Assembly: GCA_022361135.1 (NCBI GenBank)
Contig: JAKSBM010000520.1
Span: forward strand, 1-6,336
Reading direction: 5' to 3'
Source: Desulfobacterales bacterium
GTDB taxonomy: Bacteria > Desulfobacterota > Desulfobacteria > Desulfobacterales > Desulfobacteraceae
Length of the DNA: 6,336 nucleotides
Shown here: positions 1 through 5,810 of the stretch, one piece after another
Layout: the number at the start of each line of letters is the position of its first letter
Position numbering within the stretch: the stretch's first letter is position 1
The notes under the pieces: generated by a model
What the model was told of the DNA's origin: nothing
The model's input: the letters and a program-made list of their open reading frames with translations, nothing else
Database searches by the model: none
Program-made: the position numbers and the translations under genes

Positions 1-1739
1 CCCCCGAACCGGGCCATGATGCCCGTGGCCGCCTGGACCAGGTCGTCGTACCCCACATGGTCGGTCTTGGGCCCCCGTTTGGGGCCGCCCCAGCAGTCCA
101 AATGGAAGAGGATGCACTGGGGATTGATGCGCGCCAGGCTCTCCTTGTCCAATCCCAGGGGCTCCAATTGACGATGGGGACCGTTGAAGGTAACCACATC
201 GGCCCATTCCACCATGCGGTTGAAGGCCTCCCGTCCCTTTTCCGACTTGATGTCCAAAAGGATGCTCTCCTTGCCCCGGTGGACCTGGAGGCCAATGAGC
301 ACGGTGTTCCAGGGATCAAAGGTGGGCTTGATGGGATAGATCTTGATGATTTCCGCCCCGAACCGGGCCAGGGTATTGCCCACGGTGGGACCGGCAATGA
401 CATTGGTGAGGTCCAGAATCTTCACCCCGGAGAGCCAATGGTGGTTCCGGGTGAAGTCCACCGGCGGGGTGTCACCCTGGACACCCAGGGCGTCCAAAAT
501 CTCACTCCGGTGCTGGTCCAATTGGGGGGCCAATGCCCCCTGGCCGGCCAACTCGGCGGAATTCCCCACCCAGGACACCGGGCCGGCCTGGCGGCGCCGG
601 CCCTGCTCCGGGTGGTCCATCTCATGGACCAGGCCCGCTGCCAGGGGATGGGGATGGTTGAGCCATTCCCGGGTGTAATTGTGAACGGCCACGGGGACCT
701 TGGCGGCGCCAAAGATCTCTTCCCACTCGGCACTGGTCTTTTCCCGGAAACGGGCGGCCATGAGCTGGGACACCTTGTCGGCCCAGGGTTTGCTCAGGGG
801 ATACAGGCCCAGGGCGGAATCCAGCCCTTCGGGCCATTGGGAGGTGGGCAAATACCAGTCGTCCAGGTCCCCCAGTCCCAATTCCCTGACCTTTTCATAG
901 AGGTCCATGGCCTTGAGGGTTTTGTGGCAATGGTCCACATGGCAGGTGGCCACCACATAGACGGGCCGGCCGTCCTTGCAGAAATAGGAACGATAAAAGG
1001 GATCCATGAATTCCTGGAGGTCGTCGTAGGCCATGTCCAGGGCTTCCCCGGTCTCCTTCCGACGGGCAATCTCATGCTCCCGCAGGGAGAGGTAGCGGGC
1101 CGGGCAATCCTCAATGTACATGGAATTATAGACCAACCCCTCCATGAGGGCGGCGGCAATGGGGACCTCGATGACGTCCCCGTGGCCGCAGTCCTCCCGG
1201 GCGTGGAGGGCCAGGGAGACGGCCGTGGCCCCCAGCATGGCGGCATAGCCCGAGGCCAGGGTCAGGGGGGAAAAGGAGGTGTTGATGCCCATGAGAACCC
1301 GGTTGAGCCCCATGTCGGTAAACTGGCCCGAGGCGGCGGCGATCACCCCTTCCCAGGCCTGGATGTGGGCCCGTTCCTGGTCCTGGGCGGAAAAGCCGGG
1401 CAGGGAGATGTAAACCAAGGCGGGGTTGAGGCCCTGGCAGGTCTTGGCGTCCAGCCCCAGCCGGGCCATGACCCCGGGGCGGAAATTTTCAATCAAAACA
1501 TCGGCCGAGCGAACCAGGGCCCTGGCCCGGTCCAGGTCGGCCCGGTCCTTTAAATCCAGGACAATGCTTTTCTTCCGCCGGTTCAATGTCTCCATGGCCG
1601 GGGATTTCCACCGGGGCCCGCCGGGGGGGTCAATGCGAATCACCTCGGCCCCCTGGTCGGCCAACATGGCCGCCGTGGCCGGCCCGGCCACGTACTGCCC
1701 AAAATCAAGAACACGAATATTTTCCATGGGTAGGGTCAT
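1..1739 (-). CDS. Tandem-domain CaiB/BaiF (class III) CoA-transferase, N-terminal 579 residues, partial
   Basis: Class III CoA-transferases move CoA between acyl-CoA thioesters and free carboxylates in the cytoplasm. One uninterrupted reading frame runs from an ATG at 1739 off the left edge; frame was checked at several internal Met codons. Two CaiB-like modules are visible. The first (about residues 5-425) opens with IRVLDFGQYVAGPATAAMLA and GAEVIRID, has NRRKKSIVLDL and ADVLIENFRPG, and closes with a typical LAPQLDQHRSEILDALG tail. The second starts near residue 437 with VKILDLTNVIAGPTVGNTLA and GAEIIKI, then RGKESILLDI and GYDDLVQAATG, and is cut by the edge. Typical single-domain members are about 400 residues, so this is a fusion; the tandem layout recalls DMSP-acting DddD, but the substrate is unknown. 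In module 1 the position expected for the catalytic Asp (Asp169 of formyl-CoA transferase) looks like Thr, around residue 160, aligned by eye. The start at 1739 is chosen over the in-frame ATG at 1727 because AAGGAG lies 5 nt upstream of it. Confidence 0.9.
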   Translation of the reverse strand, partial: MTLPMENIRVLDFGQYVAGPATAAMLADQGAEVIRIDPPGGPRWKSPAMETLNRRKKSIVLDLKDRADLDRARALVRSADVLIENFRPGVMARLGLDAKTCQGLNPALVYISLPGFSAQDQERAHIQAWEGVIAAASGQFTDMGLNRVLMGINTSFSPLTLASGYAAMLGATAVSLALHAREDCGHGDVIEVPIAAALMEGLVYNSMYIEDCPARYLSLREHEIARRKETGEALDMAYDDLQEFMDPFYRSYFCKDGRPVYVVATCHVDHCHKTLKAMDLYEKVRELGLGDLDDWYLPTSQWPEGLDSALGLYPLSKPWADKVSQLMAARFREKTSAEWEEIFGAAKVPVAVHNYTREWLNHPHPLAAGLVHEMDHPEQGRRRQAGPVSWVGNSAELAGQGALAPQLDQHRSEILDALGVQGDTPPVDFTRNHHWLSGVKILDLTNVIAGPTVGNTLARFGAEIIKIYPIKPTFDPWNTVLIGLQVHRGKESILLDIKSEKGREAFNRMVEWADVVTFNGPHRQLEPLGLDKESLARINPQCILFHLDCWGGPKRGPKTDHVGYDDLVQAATGIMARFG

Positions 1740-1744
1740 GGGAT

Positions 1745-1750
1745 CTCCTT
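1745..1750 (-). promoter_or_regulatory. Shine-Dalgarno site of the CoA-transferase
   Basis: AAGGAG on the minus strand ends 5 nt before the ATG at 1739. It would be 17 nt from the alternative in-frame ATG at 1727, so it fixes the start. Confidence 0.8.
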
Positions 1751-1792
1751 CTGCTGCTCTGGGTTATTTTTATGCTGAATTGATGTCTTAAT

Positions 1793-1821
1793 CCCAAATT
1801 AAACGTTTAAGTGAATTTGGG
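1793..1821. repeat. Inverted repeat CCCAAATT-N13-AATTTGGG around operator 1
   Basis: The 8-base arms at 1793-1800 and 1814-1821 are perfect inverted copies separated by 13 bases. The centre (1807) is offset by 2.5 bp from the operator 1 centre (1804.5), so this is a separate symmetry rather than an extension of that palindrome. The right arm touches the -10 box of the CoA-transferase promoter. It could be a site for a second regulator; function unknown. Confidence 0.45.
1799..1810. promoter_or_regulatory. LacI-family operator 1 (TTAAACGTTTAA)
   Basis: This is a perfect 12-base palindrome with a central CG. LacI/GalR-family operators usually have a central CpG into which the hinge leucines insert; the core AAACGTTT is the same as in the PurR box. 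It sits right after the predicted start site of the CoA-transferase promoter. A second, inverted copy lies at 2014-2025. Assignment to the adjacent regulator is inference from proximity and symmetry. Confidence 0.7.
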
Positions 1822-1850
1822 TTATAATCACGGAAAAACCCGGGTGTCAA
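1821..1850 (-). promoter_or_regulatory. Sigma70-like promoter of the CoA-transferase
   Basis: On the minus strand a perfect -35 box TTGACA (1845-1850) is followed after 18 bases by TATAAC (1821-1826), five of six matches to the -10 consensus. Transcription would start near 1812-1815, giving a leader of about 75 nt before the ATG at 1739. The palindrome at 1799-1810 lies just downstream of the predicted start, where a bound repressor would block initiation or escape. Confidence 0.7.
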
Positions 1851-1900
1851 CAGATGAATTTCAAGAATTTGAGATGGGCAAACAAACGAAAGCAGATGGT

Positions 1901-1913
1901 TCGAAGACTTCGA
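1901..1913. repeat. Short odd palindrome TCGAAGACTTCGA
   Basis: Perfect 6-base arms flank a single central base, about midway between the two operators. It is unlike the LacI-type core. It could be a protein site or chance. Confidence 0.3.
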
Positions 1914-2013
1914 TCGCAGAGCAAAACATACAATTAAGCATGCAAAATCGAATCATTACCCCTCGCAGAACCACCCATTCCCACAAAACAAAATCCAAAA
2001 ATTCAACTTTAAG

Positions 2014-2025
2014 TTTAACGTTTAA
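2014..2025. promoter_or_regulatory. LacI-family operator 2 (TTTAACGTTTAA)
   Basis: This differs from operator 1 at one base. On this strand TTTAACGTTTAATTT matches the reverse complement of the operator 1 region (TTAAACGTTTAATTT), so the similarity extends past the 12-base core. It lies 68 bases before the start of the LacI-type gene, fitting autoregulation. The two operator centres are 215 bp apart, a distance compatible with DNA looping by a tetrameric or paired dimeric repressor. Confidence 0.65.
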
Positions 2026-2093
2026 TTTTTTCTTCCATGAATTTCCGGGAATCCACCTTGAATATTCCCCAAAGATGGGATAGGGAAGAGAAC

Positions 2094-3137
2094 ATGCGCA
2101 GAACCACCATCAAAGATATAGCCAAGGCCCTGGGAATCACGGCCGCCACCGTGTCCAACGCCCTGAATGGAAAACCCGGGGTGAGCCCGGCCAATCGGAA
2201 GAAGATCCTGAAAACGGCCAAGGCCATGGGCTACCAGCCCAATGTCTTTGCCCGGAACCTGGTGACCCGGAAGAGCCTGGCCATCGGCCTCATGGTCTCC
2301 AGCATCAGCGACCCCTTTTACCCGGAACTGGCCCGGGGGGTCCAGGAGGCGGCCAGCGACCAAGGCTATTGCATGATGCTCTTCAACACCGGCCACGACA
2401 AGGCCGTGGAAAAAAAGAGCATTGAAACCCTCCACGCCCGGGGGGCCGACGGCATCATCCTTTCCACTCTCCTCCAGGACGACGACACCATTGCCCTGCT
2501 CCACAAGCTGGAGCTCCCCTTTGTCCTGGTGAACCGCCACCTTTTGGTCCCGGGCCGTGCCGGTACCCTGGACTCGGTGGTCCTGGACAACTATACCGGG
2601 GGGTATGAGGCGGCCCGCCATCTCCTGCGCATGGGCCACACCCGAATGGCTGTCATGGCCGGGGACCTGCGGGCCTCCACCGCCATACTCCGGACCCAGG
2701 CGGCCCAGGCGGCCATGGATGATTATGGGATCCCCAAGGAAGACCGGATTGTGGTGGACTGCGGCTATGTGCCGGACCGGGCCCGGGAAGCGGCCCGGGC
2801 ACTTTTGGCCGGGCCCCTGCCCCCGACGGCCTTCCTCTGCCAGGGGGACAACATGGCCCTGGCCGTCCGGGAAGCCATTTTTGAAGCCGGGCTGAAAATC
2901 CCCGGGGACATTGCCCTGGTGGGCTTTGACGACATTGATTTTTCCTCGGTCACCGGGGTGGACCTGACCACGGTCTCCCACCGGCAGTATGAAATGGGGG
3001 CCAAGGGGGCAGAATTGCTCTTAAAAAAACTGGATCGGTCCAAGGGAAAAGCCATGGGCCAGAACATCACCCTCCAGCCGGAACTCATTGTACGGAAGAG
3101 CTGCGGCCATGGGATAGCTGGATATCGTCTGGAATAA
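2094..3137 (+). CDS. LacI/GalR-family transcriptional regulator
   Basis: This 347-residue protein is the usual length for LacI-family regulators, which bind paired half-sites as dimers and release DNA, or in some members bind it, when a small ligand occupies the periplasmic-binding-like domain. The N-terminal helix-turn-helix is clear (residues 4-26: TTIKDIAKALG, then ITAATVSNALNG), followed by the hinge helix YQPNVFARNL with the minor-groove leucine at residue 56. The effector domain runs from about residue 61, with GLMVSSISDPFYPELARGVQ, HARGADGIILS, PPTAFLCQGDNMAL, IPGDIALVGFDD and LTTVSHRQYEMG. The start at 2094 is preferred over the in-frame ATG at 2037: LacI proteins begin just before the HTH, and a purine-rich GGGAAGAG lies just upstream only of 2094. 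It is divergent from the CoA-transferase and flanked by matching operators, so local repression plus autoregulation is likely. The ligand cannot be told from sequence; sugars are typical of the family, but other catabolites occur. Confidence 0.93.
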   Translation: MRRTTIKDIAKALGITAATVSNALNGKPGVSPANRKKILKTAKAMGYQPNVFARNLVTRKSLAIGLMVSSISDPFYPELARGVQEAASDQGYCMMLFNTGHDKAVEKKSIETLHARGADGIILSTLLQDDDTIALLHKLELPFVLVNRHLLVPGRAGTLDSVVLDNYTGGYEAARHLLRMGHTRMAVMAGDLRASTAILRTQAAQAAMDDYGIPKEDRIVVDCGYVPDRAREAARALLAGPLPPTAFLCQGDNMALAVREAIFEAGLKIPGDIALVGFDDIDFSSVTGVDLTTVSHRQYEMGAKGAELLLKKLDRSKGKAMGQNITLQPELIVRKSCGHGIAGYRLE

Positions 3138-3161
3138 ATTCCATCTTTTTCCCCCAAATCC

Positions 3162-3190
3162 TTGTGAACCGCGCCGACATTGAATATAGT
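3162..3190 (+). promoter_or_regulatory. Candidate sigma70 promoter of the diguanylate cyclase
   Basis: TTGTGA (3162-3167), 17 bases, then TATAGT (3185-3190): four and five matches to the consensus boxes at optimal spacing. It lies in the 102-base gap after the regulator's stop codon and would give a leader of about 43 nt before 3240. This suggests the cyclase can be transcribed independently of the regulator, although no strong terminator separates them. Neither operator motif is present here. Confidence 0.5.
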
Positions 3191-3239
3191 GGGCCATTGA
3201 ACCACAGGACACCAACACCACTTCCAAAGCCGGGACCCC

Positions 3240-5069
3240 ATGATGCGCCGCCAGAATCCCCTGCCCCTGAAACAGATGTTGATTTTTCCCTTCCTGGCCC
3301 TATTGGCCCTGGCCACCTTCATCAGTTCCTGGATCTCCCACACCAATGCCCAGGGGGCAGCCCGCCTCCTGGCCTATGAATTTTCCCAGGAAATCGGAAA
3401 CCGGGTGGAAAGCCACATCCACCGCATCACCGACATCCTGCCGGTCCTGGCCGAGACCAATGCCCGGGACTATGGCAACGGGGCCCTGCCCAGGGACGAC
3501 CACCGGGCCCTGGCCAACCACCTGGCCGGCCAGATATCCCTTTTTCCCCAGCTTACCTTTATTTCCTTTGGCCTGGCCGACGGGCGATACATCGCCGCAG
3601 GCCGGGCCCCGGAAAAGGATGCCCCCATCCAGCTCATCACCAATTTCCTCTGCTGCCCTAAAACCCTGGTGGGCCATGAACGGACACCGGATGGGGGTTT
3701 CGGGGCCCGGGTGGGTACCCCCTTTACCTATGATCCCCGGCAACGCCCCTTTATGCAGGATGCCATCCGGGCCGGCACCACCACCTGGAGCCGGATCCAG
3801 CCCTATGCCGGATACCAGAATCTGGGGATGGGAATTTCCACCCCCATTTATGATGCCCACCACAAACTCATGGGGGTGGCCGGGGTGAGCATGGCCCTGG
3901 ACGGGCTCAACGCATTCATGCAAACCCTCCATTTCGGCGAGGGGGGCATGGGGTTCCTCACCGAAGACGACCAGACCCTCATCGCCGCCTCCACCCCGGG
4001 CGCCCTGTTTTCCAATGCCACCGGGGAATGGGACCGCCTGGGCCTGTCCCAGCACCCCAACCCGGTGATTGCCGCAGCAGCAGAAGCCTGGAGCAGCCGG
4101 CACAGCCAAACCACCCTGGAAATCAACGGCCAATCCTACCTGGCCGAATTCAGGCCCATCAAAAACGACCATGGGAAAAGCTGGATTTTGGGCATCCTCC
4201 TTCCCCGCAAGGCCTTCATGTCCTCCATGGATAAGGCCCACAACCAAACCCTGCTCATTTGCGCCATCACCCTGTGTCTGGTCACCCTCATGGGCCTCTG
4301 GCTCTCCGGCAAAATTGCCGCTCCCATTGCCCGAATCAGCCGGGCCGCCCAGGAAGGGGCCGCCGGCCAACTGGCCCATTTCCCCCACCCCCGCACCGGG
4401 ATCCTGGAGGTGGATCAACTCTCGGACAGCCTCCACACCCTCACCGGGGAACTCAAGGGGGCCATTGATCACCTGGAAAAACGGGTGGCCCAGCGGACCA
4501 AGGAACTCCAGGCCGCAAACGAAAAACTTTTGGAACTCTCCATCCACGACGGCCTCACCGGCCTGGCCAACCGCCGCCACTTCGACCAATTGCTGGAACG
4601 GGAATGCAGGCGGGTCCAGCGGAGCCGGGGACCCCTTTCACTGATCCTCTGCGACATCGACCATTTCAAATCCTTCAACGATTGCCACGGCCACCAGGTG
4701 GGGGATGAAGTCCTCCAGGGGGTGGCCCAATGCCTGGCAGAAGGCATCCGCCGCCCCATGGATGTGGCCGCCCGGTACGGGGGGGAGGAGTTTGCCCTCA
4801 TCCTGCCGAACACCGATGGTTTCGGCGCCCTGGCCCTGGCCCGTCGATTGCAAACCACCATCGCCGCCATGCCCCGCGCCAAGGGGTGCAATCTGGGCGT
4901 CACCCTGAGCTTTGGCATTGCCACCTGGCCCGGGGCCGGTGAAGGAGACGAAGCCCCTCCCCGCCCCGCCGATCTGGTGGCCCGGGCCGATGCCCGCCTC
5001 TATGGGGCCAAGGCCGCCGGGCGAAACTGCATTAAATGGGAAATCATGGAAAAGAGAAAAGTAGAATAA
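3240..5069 (+). CDS. Membrane diguanylate cyclase: periplasmic Cache-type sensor, HAMP, GGEEF
   Basis: This 609-residue inner-membrane enzyme is predicted to make c-di-GMP from two GTP. TM1 is about residues 11-33. A periplasmic region of about 300 residues follows with double-Cache character (TFISFGLADGRYIAAGR; DPRQRPFMQDAIRAGTTTWS; GMGISTPIYD; LMGVAGVSMALDGL). TM2 is about 337-357, then HAMP (IAAPIARISRAAQEG) and a coiled-coil linker (LEKRVAQRTKELQAANEKL, to about 431). The GGDEF domain has DGLTGLANRR (437-446), metal and substrate residues in DIDHFKSFND (472-481), the active loop GGEEF (514-518) and a complete inhibitory RxxD site (RPMD, 505-508) five residues before it. All key residues are present, so activity with product inhibition is expected. 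Two adjacent cysteines in the sensor (FLCCPK) are unusual. The ribosome site is weak (GGGA 4 nt before 3240); the second ATG at 3243 is equally possible. It follows the regulator after 102 bases and converges on the racemase-family gene. Confidence 0.93.
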   Translation: MMRRQNPLPLKQMLIFPFLALLALATFISSWISHTNAQGAARLLAYEFSQEIGNRVESHIHRITDILPVLAETNARDYGNGALPRDDHRALANHLAGQISLFPQLTFISFGLADGRYIAAGRAPEKDAPIQLITNFLCCPKTLVGHERTPDGGFGARVGTPFTYDPRQRPFMQDAIRAGTTTWSRIQPYAGYQNLGMGISTPIYDAHHKLMGVAGVSMALDGLNAFMQTLHFGEGGMGFLTEDDQTLIAASTPGALFSNATGEWDRLGLSQHPNPVIAAAAEAWSSRHSQTTLEINGQSYLAEFRPIKNDHGKSWILGILLPRKAFMSSMDKAHNQTLLICAITLCLVTLMGLWLSGKIAAPIARISRAAQEGAAGQLAHFPHPRTGILEVDQLSDSLHTLTGELKGAIDHLEKRVAQRTKELQAANEKLLELSIHDGLTGLANRRHFDQLLERECRRVQRSRGPLSLILCDIDHFKSFNDCHGHQVGDEVLQGVAQCLAEGIRRPMDVAARYGGEEFALILPNTDGFGALALARRLQTTIAAMPRAKGCNLGVTLSFGIATWPGAGEGDEAPPRPADLVARADARLYGAKAAGRNCIKWEIMEKRKVE

Positions 5070-5101
5070 AAAAATGCCCCCGGGCCGTGACCACGGGGGC
5101 A
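5068..5101 (-). terminator. Rho-independent terminator of the minus-strand racemase operon
   Basis: TGCCCCCG (5075-5082) pairs with CGGGGGCA (5094-5101) around an 11-base loop. On the minus strand the stem is followed by seven T residues (complement of 5068-5074), the classic intrinsic terminator form, beginning 24 nt after the racemase stop. In the plus direction the stem is followed by AGAATTAAAATC, without a run of T, so it would terminate the cyclase transcript poorly. The A-run overlaps the last base pairs of the cyclase stop codon. Confidence 0.8.
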
Positions 5102-5125
5102 AGAATTAAAATCAAAGGATCGGGG

Positions 5126-5809
5126 TTATTTCCCCATGAGGGAGTGGGCCGCCGTATTCAAAAGGGTGGTGATGTCAAACACCGGACGTCCCGTGGCCCG
5201 TCTCAGGGCCGGGGCATAGGGGGGCATATTGGTGCATTCCAACACAATGGGCCCCACCTCGGGATGGCCGTCCAGTAAGGACTGGGCCGCAGCCACCATT
5301 TCCCCTTCGCATTGCTCCCGGTCCAAACTCTCCTTCCCGCCGATGAAGACTTCGGAAAATTCCTTGCCCGCCTCCATGCCCTCAATGGCAATGGGAATGC
5401 GGCCGTCAATGTTCACCCCGGCAAGGTGGCGGGGGGTGAGGGAACGTTTCCGGGCCGTGAGGATTCCCACCTTTTGTCCGGGCATCAGCAATGTGGCGGC
5501 CAGATGGACGGAAAGGAGGCTGGAAGTAAATATGGGAATGGGCAGGGCCGCGGTGAGCTCCTTGTGGAACAGGGCCAGAAATCCACAGGAGGTGGTCAGG
5601 GCCACGGCCCCCGCTTCGGCCAATTCCAAGCCGGCCTGGATAAAGGGCGCCAAAAGTTGGGGGTCGGCCTCCAAAACCACCTTTTCCACGGTGGCCCCCT
5701 GGACCAGCTTCTTCTTCACGGGAAAATCAAAGGTCTCGGGATTGCCAATGTCCCCGGGGATGCGGGGAAAGCGGGTGTCCAGCATGAGAATGCCGATGAA
5801 CGGATCCAT
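5126..5809 (-). CDS. Asp/Glu/hydantoin racemase superfamily protein
   Basis: This is a complete 227-residue cytoplasmic protein. The superfamily (aspartate/glutamate racemase, hydantoin racemase, maleate isomerase, arylmalonate decarboxylase) uses two cysteines on opposite faces of the substrate for cofactor-free proton transfer. Both are visible: Cys75 in LTTSCGFLALF and Cys192 in VLECTNMPPYAP. Other marks are the N-terminal IGILMLDTRFPRIPGDIGNP, FTSSLL (94-99) and KVGILTARKRSLTP (113-126). The length is normal. The family motif set fits proteins generally annotated only as 'aspartate/glutamate racemase family', so the substrate is open. It starts 1 nt after the upstream oxidoreductase stop (TAA-A-ATG), with GGAGG 6 nt before the ATG inside the upstream gene, pointing to one operon and translational coupling. 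A strong terminator follows. A role with the flavoprotein in catabolism of a chiral amino-acid-like compound is inference. Confidence 0.88.
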   Translation of the reverse strand: MDPFIGILMLDTRFPRIPGDIGNPETFDFPVKKKLVQGATVEKVVLEADPQLLAPFIQAGLELAEAGAVALTTSCGFLALFHKELTAALPIPIFTSSLLSVHLAATLLMPGQKVGILTARKRSLTPRHLAGVNIDGRIPIAIEGMEAGKEFSEVFIGGKESLDREQCEGEMVAAAQSLLDGHPEVGPIVLECTNMPPYAPALRRATGRPVFDITTLLNTAAHSLMGK

Positions 5810-5810
5810 T

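Larger units (their letters stand above)
1740..2093. promoter_or_regulatory. AT-rich divergent control region between the CoA-transferase and lacI-type genes
   Basis: This 354-base gap between two divergent starts is clearly richer in A and T than the genes on either side. It holds a sigma70-like promoter toward the CoA-transferase (1821-1850), two near-identical LacI-type operator palindromes (1799-1810 and 2014-2025), a larger inverted repeat around the first operator (1793-1821), and a short odd palindrome (1901-1913). No convincing gene is seen: the one plus-strand frame through it (1811-2083, GTG start) has no ribosome-binding site and no recognisable protein character. I could not find a clear promoter for the plus-strand regulator; TTTAAT at 2021-2026 resembles a -10 box overlapping the second operator, but lacks a good -35 box. 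Confidence 0.75.

Noticed and set aside
57..1553. Long plus-strand open frame of 498 codons
   Set aside because: It is antisense to the CoA-transferase, whose own frame has clear family motifs throughout. The translation is Gly/Pro-rich and low in character, as expected from GC-rich codon use on the opposite strand.
1811..2083. Possible 90-residue plus-strand gene in the control region
   Set aside because: GTG start without a ribosome site, no recognisable domain, and it spans the operators and AT-rich regulatory DNA.
2037..2093. Upstream ATG extending the LacI-type protein by 19 residues
   Set aside because: No ribosome site; the added residues precede the usual family start and lie next to the second operator.
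2022..2981. Minus-strand open frame of 319 codons
   Set aside because: Antisense shadow of the LacI-type regulator, which shows full family signatures.
3131..3150. GGAATAAATTCC followed by a T-run after the regulator, as a terminator
   Set aside because: The stem is only 5 A/T-rich base pairs with a 2-base loop and overlaps the stop codon; too weak to act as a terminator.
3300..4589. Long minus-strand open frame of 429 codons
   Set aside because: Antisense shadow of the diguanylate cyclase; Gly-rich translation without recognisable motifs and no ribosome site.
5441..5451. GGAACGTTTCC as a third operator
   Set aside because: It shares AACGTTT by chance but lies within the racemase-family coding sequence, has GC-rich flanks and lacks the TTAA ends of the two intergenic sites.
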